DNA of 64,000 nt from Pelargonium x hortorum. Lineage: Eukaryota; Streptophyta; Magnoliopsida; Geraniales; Geraniaceae. Every line of letters starts with the position of its first letter. Position 1 is the stretch's first letter. The notes beneath the pieces are model-generated. The model saw only the letters and a program-made list of their open reading frames with translations, ran no database searches and had not been told where the DNA came from. Shown piece after piece: positions 24,731-36,689 of this stretch. Where the stretch lies: NCBI GenBank assembly GCA_036897525.1, contig JAYMTJ010000004.1:1-64000 (forward strand). The letters are read 5' to 3'. The position numbers and the translations under genes are program-made.

Positions 24731-27700
24731 TAAAGTATAGCTTTTGTAAGTCATTGATACAGATACAGCGAGATTTATATATGAATTTCAGGGACAAGTA
24801 ACTATAAGCATCGTGTACTACCTATACGGGCACTCTCTTTTCTTTGTTTTCCTTATTTAAGAAAAAGCAATTAAGTAATAGTACGATTTGAACCAATACA
24901 TTATTATTATAAAATCAAAAGGTGTTACCAGAAAATAAAGTCTTAATATAAAGAAAGAGCTTTAACTTGGATTTAGATAATTAAAGTATATCTGAAAATA
25001 AGGGTCCAATTATCTAGAATATGGGCGCTTTACTCAGGAAAGGTTATATCTAACTCAGCAGAGTCTTGTGTAGCTACTATTTTACTATTCGTAGAGGAAT
25101 CCTCCTTCACAAGCCTAAAAGGGTAAAGAGAGGTACTTTGCTGTAGTGACTTAGCAGTCGCGTACCTTTTTTTTATCAAAGGCGTTATTGATACCAGAAC
25201 TTTTTTTTGTAGTAATGTAATGCCCGTAAAAGAAAAATTCCTTTAATCTTTTCAATATAGAAAAGCTGGGGTTTCCGTGTATGCTTTTTTCTACATTTCA
25301 TGATTTTATTTCCGTTTTCGTAGATTTAAGAATCTAAGCTTACCGGCCAGTTATTCCCAGTTGCTACAGTCCGAGTAAAGTAAAGTGTTTTTTGCCATAA
25401 AAACTCCCTATCCCTATATACTTTTTATATAGACAAAACAAAAGTTTGCTCTTTATACATACTTAACCCAGTTTTTTTTATGTTTAATGCAAAAGGAGGG
25501 CTTCTTAGGAAAACTTTGTATTATTTACTTAACTTATATTTTCTGCCCTATAATTTTAAGTTTAATAAAATCCAGTATCAGTATCGCATGTTAAAAAAAA
25601 CTTTTCTAGACTGCCCTTGTTATAAAAAAAAAGTCGTATATCTAAAACTTACACTTCGCGAGTAAAATAAAGGATATCAAATCCTCGATCTATTGAATAG
25701 CTTTCTACCCTCAAAGAAGAGTAACTCAAATCAATTAGCTTCAAAACTTGACTTGGGTTTACATAGTAAGGACTAGTCTCGCTCGCTATTTATTTATTAT
25801 ACGGGCCCCTCCCTTTTGCAGAAGCGCCTAGTTAACTTCCCGTGCAAGAAATACAAAAAAAATTCTTGAGTCTTAAATATTTATATAGTATAACATCGGG
25901 CGCCCCTTGTTTAGTTTAGCCTCATTTTACTTTAGCGGATGCTTCTTTATTAATAATTATTAAAAAACCGAAGCTAAGGCTTTAGTATAGACAGAAAGAA
26001 AAGGTATTCGCCTTAGGTTATCTTTCTATATATATAGACCCGGACGTTTGTAGTTTGTACTAGAATTCCTATAACCCAGGAAGCTAGGGTTGATTTAACA
26101 CAAGTAACGCCTCTTTATCATTAGAACTTGAGACCCCTGTATTCTAGTAATACTCTCCATTAAATTGTATAAAATATATTAAAAAGAAGCAAGCACTCTT
26201 TAAACATACTCAGGAAATAAAGTTTTTTACAAAGAGGGACTAAGGACTTATAATAAAACTAAAGATAATCCAAAATGTTTCTCGTAAAAGGAGCCTTTTT
26301 AGACGTCATACATAACTATTCTCAAGAACCTGGATCAGACAATGTAGGAGTTCCCAGAAGCTTTATTTAGCCAACATGTCTCTTTGTTAAACTCTAATTT
26401 TATAGTTTCAGGCTAGTACCCAAGTCTGATAGATTAGAAAATCCCAGTCAACATTTGGAATTTGAAACACTGGCTTAAGAAAACTCTATAAGTTTGCTCT
26501 AACTAAATTATACAGTAAGAAAGCCCTTTGATTTTATAGTAAGGTAACTATCCTAGACATTTCTGGCGCGTCTCCAAGCCCCAATTTTCTCTCTTAAAAG
26601 CTGACTTAAAAGCTTAGCTGGAGGAATTTTTATTCTACAGAGAGCACCACCTCCCATTACTTTTTAGTTTATCAATAATAGTAGTACTTAGAACAGTCAC
26701 TTGAAGAGAATACATAACTCTAGGATAACCTAAAGAACCCCAGTAATGCAAATTAGATCCAGTGTCCCACTTAACTTAACTGTTTAAGTTTTTTTTCCAT
26801 TCAGATCCTTTCTTTATAGCTAGAGGTGCCCTTATAAGAAAAGTGTTTTTATACCAAAGCCTTTCTTTTTTGAAAACTAGAAACCCGGAAGTTACTACCC
26901 AGAATAGCGAAAAACACCTACTAGGAGGTCCCATAGGGTTCCCCTTTTGAAAACTCTTAGAGCAGGTATTTCATATGTTTTAGAATTCCAAAAAGATTCG
27001 ATTATTAACAAGCAGAATTGTTAAAGGGGAATAAATAAAGAAATAACGTCTTGAGGAAAATTCTCAATAAAAGCTAAAGATAACAAAACTTATTCAGTAC
27101 AACTATATCAGGAGCCTTTACGTGCCTTAAAACAAGAATTAGGGTACCTTCGCAAACTGTTTACATCCGAAACTTTTTTTTTTAAGTCTATATTTACTAT
27201 GCTTTTTTTCCTAAATTATTTCTGAAACTTACATAGAAAATTGATGGCTGTCCAGTGTAAGCTCAAATCAGAAGTATACAATATCTGACAATAGGAAATT
27301 GACCTATCCCCTTCCTATACTTATACTTGTCTTTACTAAAAACTTCCACTCGAGTTCATTTACTTACAGGAAACTCCTAAAGTACCTAATACCCCTTCGA
27401 CTATCTGGATATCCAGAATCAGAAATCTAAAGGAAACGGGGGAAACAAACAGCTTTTACCAAATACTTTGTTTGGAATAACCTAAAAAACCTCACTCAAA
27501 AAAAACAAAGTACAATAAATCCGGATCCCTTATTAACAATAGCAGAAATTAATTGACCATTAAATTGTTTTTTTTGGACATTAAACCCTTTAGCGGATAT
27601 TCCCTATAAAATAAATTGCTTATGACTTGACTTTCTCTAACTGTGCCAGACTAGTTGCTCTTTTTTTATAAGGAAAGAAACTCCAGCTCTCCGCAGTTAT

Positions 27701-30518
27701 TACTATAAGGAGGAAGAGCCTTAGTTAGAGTGATTATTAGAGGATTCCTACCGACTGAAGCAGAGCGAGGAAGGTTAGTGTAAAATAGTTTAATGGGTAT
27801 ACCGACTTACATTGCACTTACTCTGACTTGCTTAAATTACCTAAGACTGCACTTGCTTTTTTCCGCTTTTACAAATCTTTATGCTTTATTGATGTCAACA
27901 TTTGCCTCAAATTTCTTTAATATCAAGTACTGCTTACCCTTAATTTCAGAACTTATTCGTGCAGCTATTAAGGTAAGGAAGAGTTGCTCCTGTGTTCCTC
28001 TGATTACAAGTTTCTGATTCCAGATAGTAATAAGGGGATTCTAAAACAAAGTAAAATATTGCTTCTAAAAGCCTCGAGGCATACCCAAGAGTAGCTAAAG
28101 CTAAACTATTGATAAATGATACTCTGGCACTTCGGTATTGTATAGTCTAAGTTCCGTTATCTGTCATTTTTAGGGAGACGTAAGACTTCAGTTTTAAAAG
28201 AAATCTTCTTTCCTCAGTTCTTAGCTAGTTTTTTTAAGGAATCTTAAGAATCCAAAGTGAAGTAGTTCTTTAGCCGGGGTGTCTAATTCTAAAGAAATTT
28301 TAGTTGGTGCTATAGTATTATCCAGATTTTAGTAAAGTCTTTTTTAAGTTAAGAAAAAAATACAAGTTAACAAAGGACAAGGAGAGTTCCACTATTAGCT
28401 AGGGTTTTACTACACATAAAACAGATATTCAGGTATTCCCGGAATCCCGTTTTATTCTACAAGTTCCGCGGGCCCATTTGCTTGGTATCACAGGGAAGCA
28501 GGGTTTTTACTATATAAGATAAGTAAATAGTTTTGCGTAGTTTTGAATATAGCTAGCTTTTTAGAGGGTTGTCTACAAGAGTTCAACGAAGCTAATTAGA
28601 GTGTGTATTGTCCTAAAGCATTAAGCTAACCGGGTTCTGAATTATCTTACCTTTAAGCCCTTTTGTACTCTTGAGTCAATTTAGTACTTTCTAGAAACAG
28701 GTCCGTGATTTCGCTCTATACGAGCTGAAACAAAGAGTAGAGAGACTCAGATTAAGTTTGAGTATTGGTGTTAAGCAAAGGGACCCCGTTGAACCTCTCC
28801 TCTATTGCAATCTGCCTTTAACTTATAAGGAAAGCCAAGGGATTCTCATTCACGGGAAATTCAAGGAACACTTGAGACCCTCTTTTTTTTTAGAAATTCT
28901 GTGATCTTACTAGAAAAAATAGAGTCTTGCTTGGAAGTACTTGCAGCTCATAGTTTTCCTTAGTTTAATTAATACAACTTCTAATTCTAAATTCTGCGGA
29001 CAAAGCAATTTGGGAAGAACCCCCTGCTTAAGTTACTTGGGCAAACCCTTGCGGATCTACAAGGCCCTGGCTATTACTTTCTTTTCGTACACCTACAAAA
29101 AGAAAGACCCTAGTCCCAGATTGTCTTTTCAGAGCAATTTCTTACTATTTCCTTGGAAAAAAAGCCCGCAATAAACCAAACCAGGTTTATTTTCTTGAGA
29201 GTTCAGTTACCTTTATATTGTATAAATGTTAAAGCTTTCCTACTTTTATTTTATCATGAGAGGCTGTTCCCAGCAATTACAAATTAGTAGACATAAGTAG
29301 TTCTATACCTAATATCTTTAAGTTTTCCAAAAATATAGTACTCCTTTTAAACAGTACACTCAAAGAATTGGCGCTCCCCTTTACTTATATACAAAGAAAG
29401 ATAAAAAGTAGTTTGCAGGTTAAACTCTAGTGTTGGATATCCTTCCCTACCCCCCTAGGCTCTAAAAGCAAAGACTATGGGTTTAGCTGTAATACTTAGG
29501 ACCCATAAATTGTATATTTGGAGTTACCCGTTTAAATTACAAGTTACACTCCCGGATTACCTAATTTAGAATTAGAATAAGGAGATGCTTTTTGCTAAAA
29601 AGCCCTGGCGAATTAAGACCGGCTAGGAACTTCAGTTCTCCTATTTATTGGTTTAAACTAAAAAACGATAAGGGTTGCCCTATTATTTATATTTATTAGG
29701 AAACTAAGTCATGAACTTCAGGCAAAAAGGATCAAAAACAGCAGTCAACCAGGAGTTATTTACTTATGGATTAGACGCTTTAGAGAAGATACAGGTATAA
29801 AGAAAAATGCTTTTAGGCAAACCCATTTTAAAAGCAGGTTTTAGATTAGAGTAGTAACTCATGGCACTCCTTTGGTGCTTGGTCTTTGAAAGAACCACAA
29901 ACAACTTCTTAGATATAGAGTATCTTACAGGGGGAAGCTCTTACCTATTTTTTGAAAACCTTTGCTTACTAGTGTAGGTGCGAAGCAAAGTCAAGATTTT
30001 TCTTTATGAGTACTGTGTACGTACCTATAAAAAAAGAAAGATAGGGCTTTCTATTTGCAGTCATTTTAATCGTTTACCTTTAAGCTACAAGGGTTTTAGT
30101 GCTTATTGAAGGCAGCTCTTATGAAGTTTTTGTATAGCAGGGTTCCCTTTTCTGCAAGAACTTTAAACCAATATATCTGGATTATCCATATTTATAAAGT
30201 CAGGTTCAATTACTTACTCGTCCAGGCCTTAAATATACAGAATAAGAATCCTAAATATCGAGCTTTCGTTCAAAACAAAAAGGAAGTTTATATTGGGTCT
30301 CTTGGTTTACGGCCTGTTTGCTATAATTAAGGAATTTCCCAGATGTAATTGAGGGAAGCAAAAGTCTTTCTTTTCTTATTTTAATATTATTCTTGTAAAT
30401 AATAATAGAAAGGCTCCTGAAAGGAAGAATTACTAATTATATCTTCGAGTTATAGAATGAATAGATAAGAAAGAGGTCTATTAAAAACGAGAATTTACCC
30501 GACTCTTCGCATAGCTGT

Positions 30519-30549
30519 TTACATTAATATTAAAAAATTGTTAATGTAA
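30519..30549. other. 9-bp perfect hairpin
   Basis: TTACATTAA (30519-30527) pairs with TTAATGTAA (30541-30549) around a 13-nt A-rich loop. No gene lies beside it. Confidence 0.4.
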
Positions 30550-31159
30550 GAGGCACCCCTGGAATGTAGGTTTCAAAAAAGAGAGCTGTAAAGAGAAAAT
30601 CTATCTAATTCTTTCTAAGTCAATTTAGCTCGAGCAGGATATTGCTATAAGTATGCTTCTTTTTTTAGGGGCTCCTCCTCACCAGATAAAGATGTAACTT
30701 AAGTGGCACACAGGGTTTGCTCATTAAAGTACGTACAAGGATTTATTTCGAAAACATAAGAATAAGAACCTTGTTGTGTTATTTTGAGGGATTTTCATTG
30801 GTAATTAACTCTTTTTGGAGGCGTTTGAGTATTCCATAAGTACTTGACTTGCATAAAGGGGTATAAGTGCTATATGGGCCTTTGAGTTTTCCTGATATAA
30901 GGGGTTTTTGTAGGCTAGGTATAAAGGCTTCCTCAGGGACCTGACCTAGTAATTAATTTACGGGTGTCTCCAAGGAAGGTTGAAAGGTTTTAAAATAACG
31001 TACGTCGAAAAAGGCAGAACTGGCCCATCTAGGCAAGCTAAAACTCAATTTCGGCACGAATACTGACTTTAGTTTAGGGTTCGTTAAAACATTAAACCAA
31101 ACATACCTAATCTTTATTTAAGTTCTTGCTTGTATTTACCTGTTCAGATACCTCTTAAG

Positions 31160-32480
31160 AGGAGTTTTTGATACATTTAACCCATAAACTCTAGAAACTC
31201 TTTGATTGACTTACTTATTGACTTGACTTATATTTCTTCATGACTACTTGTTTATGAGTGTAGCTATTTCCTCTTAGGACTTAGAAAGAGAAGAGATACT
31301 TGTAGGAAAGAGACCTATAATAAGAGATAATGAAGAGAATATAACTAGGGAAGTAGGAGAGATAGCAGTTGTTCTAATGGACTAATGGAGCTGTTGTATT
31401 GCTAAAATTCTAAGAAACCCCTATACCGAAAAATGGAAACAGGCAACCTTTATTACTATATTATTACTATCCAGTTAAAGCGGAAACCTGTAACACAAAT
31501 AAGCTTTTCCTGATAAAGAAAAATCCCATAAGAATAGAATAAAACCCTTTCTAGTAAAGACTTTAGCCAAAATATGCTAAGCTAATGATTATGAATACAC
31601 GTTAAAACAAACATACCTGGAAAAACAGAGCCTGCCTTACACTGGAAAAAAAAATCTGTACCTTATTAGGACTTATTATGCCTTCTTTTCGGGTTAGGAG
31701 TGTATACCTATCTATTTGTTCTTGATAGCTGTACTTATTGTCCCTGTCCAGGAGTACTTCTTTTCTTAGTTTTCTATTGTATTAGATTAGTCTTATTTGT
31801 ACATTTAGTATCCTAATTAGTCCTATATTATAGATAGAACATACCACGCATTAAGTTAAGATAACCCACACTCTTTATGACTTCTTTGACTTCCTTTATT
31901 GACTAAAACTACTTCTTTCTTTCTTTCTTTCTTTCTTTCATGACTTGTACTTCTTGCTTTTAGGAAATGATACTTGCAAGAACTGTTAGGAGTTAGAATT
32001 TACAAGGCTTGGAAGAGATAAAGTACTTGGAAAAGATAGAACTCTCATAGGTATAGAAGATAGGAATAGATAGTCTAGGTATATTCCCTCATTGTTTTGT
32101 ACTTATCGAAAGAGGGTAGAGCCTTAGATAGTTATTGAGTCAAATCAATCTACCTGACCGACACATAGTAAGTAAGGGCTTTAGTAGTCTAATGATAATA
32201 AAACTACACTAAAACACCAACATCAAGAAAACAGGCTCGAAAATACAAAGTCAAATGACTTCAGCTTAAACTCTTTCTTTATCAATAAAAGGATTGTACG
32301 ACCATTTCCACGCGCTCTACTCTACCTTGTAAGGAGATTCTGGTACATTTTTAACCAAGGAATGTAGTATTTACACAACTTTATGGACCTTGAACCCTTA
32401 CTTACATAGTTTAGAATTCCTTGTCACTCTAAGGTTTATCTACTCACTCTGTTTAATGGAAATCCTAAAAGCCTAAAAGA
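31160..32480. other. Gene-less patch with CTTT microsatellite
   Basis: Two related sub-blocks, about 31200-31330 and 31860-32050, share the order TTGACTT...CTTCATGACTACTT...TTAGGA..GATACTTG, which suggests an old diverged duplication. A (CTTT)n microsatellite of about seven units lies at 31912-31940. No gene is visible. Confidence 0.5.
31912..31940. repeat. (CTTT)n microsatellite
   Basis: About seven uninterrupted CTTT units, then CATGACTT. A simple repeat prone to length change. Confidence 0.9.
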
Positions 32481-32499
32481 GCTTCCCTTTAGAAGAAAA

Positions 32500-33590
32500 C
32501 CTTTTCTTACTCTGCGAATTTTGAAATCTACCCTAAAGCAAGCTTTTGAAGACTTTCAAAGTCAAAAAGGTACCATATGTCGAAGGTTCAAGTCCCATCA
32601 TTTAGATATAAATAAGGTTCCTGTACTTATTATTATATTAAAAGACTTTATTCTCTCTCTTGTTGTACTGAGTGTCTCTTTTTTAGTTTCGTAACTATAT
32701 TGAAAAACCGCATTCTTTTTTAAGACCTTGTAAGATTTCCTAGGGGAGAAGTATCTCGACATAATTTGTTTACTAATTTTCTTCATAAGGCTATTCCGAT
32801 ATATTAGAAAATAAATGACTAGTCGATCTCGCCCTAAAAAAGAGGGATTTCATAAGTTCAAAGCGTCTTTGTTCAATTCTTGTCAAACATAATGAGGTAA
32901 AAAAACTTCAAGAAGTGCCGCTAGCTAAGCCAATCATAATGCTCAGGAAGCTTACTGGATTGCTTATTTTGATTTCCAGTAAGTTCGCTTTATCTAATAA
33001 TTTCGTAGCTTTAACTTTTGCTTTTGGGCTACAGCAGCCAACAGCCATAAGAGTTCTCCTTCCAGGAGTTGCTTACTTATAGGATATCGAGTGAAAACTT
33101 ACCTGGTAGCGTACTTACGAAATTTGAGTTGCAAATGATTTATGAAATTCGGGGGTTACAGATTTAATTAGGTTAAAGTATAACCTGCGATGAGATCGAA
33201 GCAAAAAGGGGTTTTTAGTCTTTAATATTAATACAAGATTATCGCTCTAAATTCTGCTTTAGTTTTACCTTTTTAAGAAAAAAACCTAATTATAGTACGG
33301 TACGCCCCTAGACCTTAGTCAAAAAAGGGTGTCCTACTTATTACGTTACGCATAAATTCAGGAAAAGTACCCAGTATATCCAAACGAAATTCTTCTTATT
33401 CGCGGTGTTGCTTGGTGCTCGATTCCCTTAGCTCTCTCTTTATTTCTATTGTGAATTCTCTACTTCGGCCAAGTTAAGACGTACCCGGGCATACGCTTAG
33501 TCATTTTATAGGCTCCCTCATGTTTTACCATTTCATACTACCCTAAACATAAAAAACACTCAAGAATATCCTGCCAATAAAGGCTAAATC
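32500..33590. other. Gene-less stretch leading into CG-bearing island
   Basis: No gene is recognised. GAAGGTTCAAGTCCC at about 32583 resembles a tRNA T-arm on the plus strand, but the stem does not close and no other arm is present. From about 33.3 kb CG dinucleotides become more frequent (GTACGGTACGCC, TTACGTTACGC, CCCGGGCATACGC). Confidence 0.4.
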
Positions 33591-33604
33591 CTGCAATTTC
33601 TACT

Positions 33605-34987
33605 TTGGAAAAAAAAGAAAAGGTAAGCAATGAGCGTATATTTAGTATTTGCGAGGCTTCTCTTAGTTATAAAAGGGAATTCGGTCTCCTTGGATACAAC
33701 ACTTTTTTATGGGGTTCCCTTAAAACCAGGCTGTTATCTAAAAAGCAAAAGACTCCAGAGGTAACTAAAAGCGCGGAAATCCTCCTCACCAAGATCCTGC
33801 GCTGGAAATACAAATGTAAACTCTCAATTCCTACTGTTTGTTATTCAGCTAAACCATAAGCATAATCCCTATATATATTTCTCCAACAGCTTCTATCTCT
33901 GAAATCTACGCTAGATTATTAATCTTAATTTACATAGATAGGAGTTTAGTGGTTGAAGGAAACCCCCCCCCCTCATAGGCGAGGTATGGTATTGGCTAAG
34001 AAGCCGAGGGTTCCTAAGGTATCTCGTACTCAATTTCTGTAAAGGATTGTCTTGTTATTTGTTGTATAGTAACGTTAGCAAATCCAAAAACGCTTCACGG
34101 TTCTTCGCAGGATATCGCGGAAAAGGCCAAATCTTTTTAAATAAGGAAAATACTTTATATCTCTTAAAACTCGGTAAATTAGTAAGTGAAATCATACTTT
34201 CTTTAAGAGCAGCCTTATTAGTCGACTACTTTCATTCAAGTTTCAATCCGGCAAATCAAATTGCATTTGAAAAAAAAAAGACGAAGGTACGACTCGCCGC
34301 CGGACTTACTCTAAGTATTGAAATTGAAAGCAAAGAGTCCATAGACCAGTTACTAGAGGAAGAGCCTATCTCATAAGTAGTTTAGTGCAACTGGGTTCTC
34401 TCTTAAAAGTCATCAGCCACAAAGAAATAAGTTTCGTATCCCCGGTCCCTTTTGTTCGTCACCTAAGTGAAGTCCATAATTGTAATTGTATAAGAGCACT
34501 ACCTTCCTAACAAATAACGAATGCTTCTCAGAATAAATAATAGGTATCGTGTAGTCGAAAGCTCACACCATGTAAGCAAACTGGCCACTTGCTTATTTTA
34601 TTCAATACAACTCGCGAAGACTTTTTGTAGAATTCCTATATCCCTTTTTTCATTTTGAAGCGAAGTCCCGGTCATTTTGCTCTTTTTATCTGTGTGCTGT
34701 CTCTTCTCTACCGTATTAACCTAGTGAAAACGCTTCTTAAGCAGTGTATATACGACTCCTGCTGGTTCTTAGGTCTCCTAGAATGGCTTGAGACTGGTAT
34801 ACGAAGCGCACAGGGAGGCTGCAGAAGCCGCTTTTGTCCCGTGATTTACAGTCCGAGGTTCCGTACGCCTTTTATTATTTCTATTGTAATAAAACAAAAG
34901 TTAATCTTTATATCAATTCTTGCGTTAATCGCATTTAATGCGTTTGTAATAGGGGCCTCTTTTTTTAAGAACAAGAAATGGCTTTAA
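33605..34987 (+). other. ORF-dense, CG-bearing island; coding status unknown
   Basis: Three plus-strand open frames follow each other: 33605-33859 (84 codons), 34047-34376 (109) and 34655-34987 (110). Each opens at TTG and contains no ATG, so none has a normal plant mitochondrial start. Their codons include many CG words (TCGCGG, GTCGAC, CGCCGCCGG) that are rare on either side. The third frame ends in a convincing membrane segment (LIFISILALIAFNAFVIG) followed by a basic tail (KNKKW); the second is charged, ending ESIDQLLEEEP. I recognise none of them, and they are in different frames. They may be remnants of imported DNA or chance. Confidence 0.25.
33962..33972. repeat. C homopolymer
   Basis: A run of about ten C residues on the plus strand, unusual in an AT-rich window and a likely site of length variation or assembly error. 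Confidence 0.8.
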
Positions 34988-34999
34988 TTACCATTTTAT

Positions 35000-36590
35000 A
35001 AAGGCGGGGTTTGCTACTAAATTATAGAAAAAAGGGTCTTGCTTGGTAAGTATCCCTTAAAGCTTAAGTTGGTGGTTTAACAAAGTTTTTAGAAATTACT
35101 ACATTCTTAAGAAGTCTTTTACTAAATACTAACCTAACTATTTCGCTTTTAAGATAAGACTAAAAGCAATTAAGAATAACCAAATTTAAAGAAGCCCCCT
35201 TGGGACGAGCCTTTCAAAAGGAATTTTGGGATTATCCGGATAGACTCCTCTAAGTACCCTTATAAGTTATAACATAATTTCTAAAAGCAGCACCCATTTA
35301 CCTCTTAGCAAAGGGATTTACCTTGTATTTGAGATGTATTTGAGAGGAATTAGGTACCTTCCATTAGCAAAGAATAACGGATTGATTTTCCTCTAGCATT
35401 AAATCCATTGTATGGCCTTAAAATTGCATTATTTCTTCAGTTGAGGCTTAAAGCAAGGAAGTTTTTTTTTGTCTATTTGTTTTTCTGTGTTCAAGAGCTT
35501 GGGAAATCCTGGGAATTGACTCTTTTAGTTTTGATGGAAAGTAGTTTTTAGGTTCGGGTTCCTGCCTGCCAAAGATTTTCGGGAATTGGGGAATTATTCT
35601 TTAAAGAGTTTTAGCTGAAGTCAATACTTTTTTTTTGTATTTTCTATTTTAAAGCCTGTTTTTCCAGTTTTTGGCTTTTTATTAAGATTATGAAGAAAGG
35701 CAGGTAAGGTAAATTAGGTTTTTGAAAGTTCTTTTCTATTCTAATAATTAATTCCTAAGTTTAAGAATTAAAAAGCAAGTCATGCCATTATGAAAGTCAG
35801 TCAGTTTTTTATGTAGCTTTATTATTTTCTGGGATTTCAGATTAATAAGCAATGAATTTCAGTAAGTAAGTTTCAGAGGGAGATAAATTATGGGAGTTGT
35901 TTTCTTCTCCAGGTTTTAGGATCTCGATAAAGATTAAGTAATTGAACTCTAAATAATGTAGTAAATGTATCCCAACCAGCTTTCCAGAGTAGTAGATAAA
36001 TAACAACATTTTAGAGAATCCAGGTTTATGAGGAGCGGCCGGATAATAAAGGTTTAGAGGCTCGCTAATATTTGAAGCTAAAGAGCTTAATTTCTAGTAA
36101 GTCCAGTTAAATAGTTCTAGGTCTTTTAGTGTAAGTATGTTCTATCAGGTATATTTCCTAATGACCCAACCTCCTAACCAAGAAGGGTTACTCGGTAAGA
36201 ATGATTTCTTTCTGTACTTACAAGGTTCGTAAGCTCCTTTACGATAAGAGCCATAGGAATCTCCCTTACCTTAAAGCTTAAACTATCTATTTACTCTTCT
36301 AGAATAAGTTATTCTAGTAATACAAATACCAATCTTATCTTAAGTGGTACAAGCAAAACTAAATCATGACAGGGAAAAAGCCCGTATTAAGTTTCGTTTA
36401 ACTCCTCATGTCTAGCTCTTAGGTAGGGGAAAGCCTCTTAGGAAAGCAGGGCTGGCTGCCTTTAGGAGGGGGGATTTGCTTTCTTTTCTTTCATCTGTCC
36501 TTTTCTTTTGAAATTCTTTATTTTATTCTCTCGGTGAAGGGCTCAGATACGTAGGGAACGCCTCTTTTTGACTTTCTGAAATGAAATACT
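35000..36590. other. Gene-less spacer
   Basis: Nothing recognisable. The 35.4-35.9 kb section is T-rich on the plus strand, with many TTTT runs and TTTTCCAG/TTTCAG words. No RNA gene or promoter motif is seen. Confidence 0.5.
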
Positions 36591-36599
36591 TGAAACTTT

Positions 36600-36683
36600 T
36601 GAGAGAATAAGATTTGAACCCACGATACAAAGTACAATTTCTTGTTGATCTACCAAAGCCCTAAGACACTCAGCAATCTCTCC
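36600..36683 (-). pseudogene. trnS: trnS-like pseudogene, nearly full length
   Basis: On the minus strand the sequence begins GGAGAGATTGCTGAGTG, the start of a plant serine tRNA (plastid trnS-GCU begins GGAGAGATGGCTGAGTGG), and continues with GGGCTTTGG (D-arm close and anticodon stem), an AATTGTACTTTGTATC variable region, and a T-arm GTGGG-TTCAAAT-CTTAT that pairs with G-U bases. The acceptor strands pair at six of seven positions. The anticodon loop reads AGATCAA: the invariant T33 is lost and no GCT anticodon remains, and the anticodon stem is poorly paired. It is therefore a decayed copy, of either the plastid or the native mitochondrial trnS-GCU. Confidence 0.7.
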
Positions 36684-36689
36684 CTAATT

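Larger units (their letters stand above)
23130..31150. other. AT-rich gene-less spacer
   Basis: Eight kilobases of stop-dense, CG-poor sequence. I see no protein gene. The supported elements are the trnN-like fragment at 24690 and a hairpin at 30519-30549. TTCGCGCC occurs once at about 23350. Confidence 0.55.

Noticed and set aside
24880-24900. T-arm-like GATTTGAACC on the minus strand near 24885
   Set aside because: The bases on either side of the T-loop do not pair and no other arm forms, so it is probably coincidence despite lying close to the trnN-like fragment.
27793-28017. 74-codon hydrophobic frame
   Set aside because: Hydrophobic only because of T-rich sequence; not matched to nad, atp or ccm proteins that I compared by eye.
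32575-32610. GAAGGTTCAAGTCCC resembling a plus-strand tRNA T-arm
   Set aside because: The T-stem does not close properly and neither anticodon nor acceptor strands can be found.
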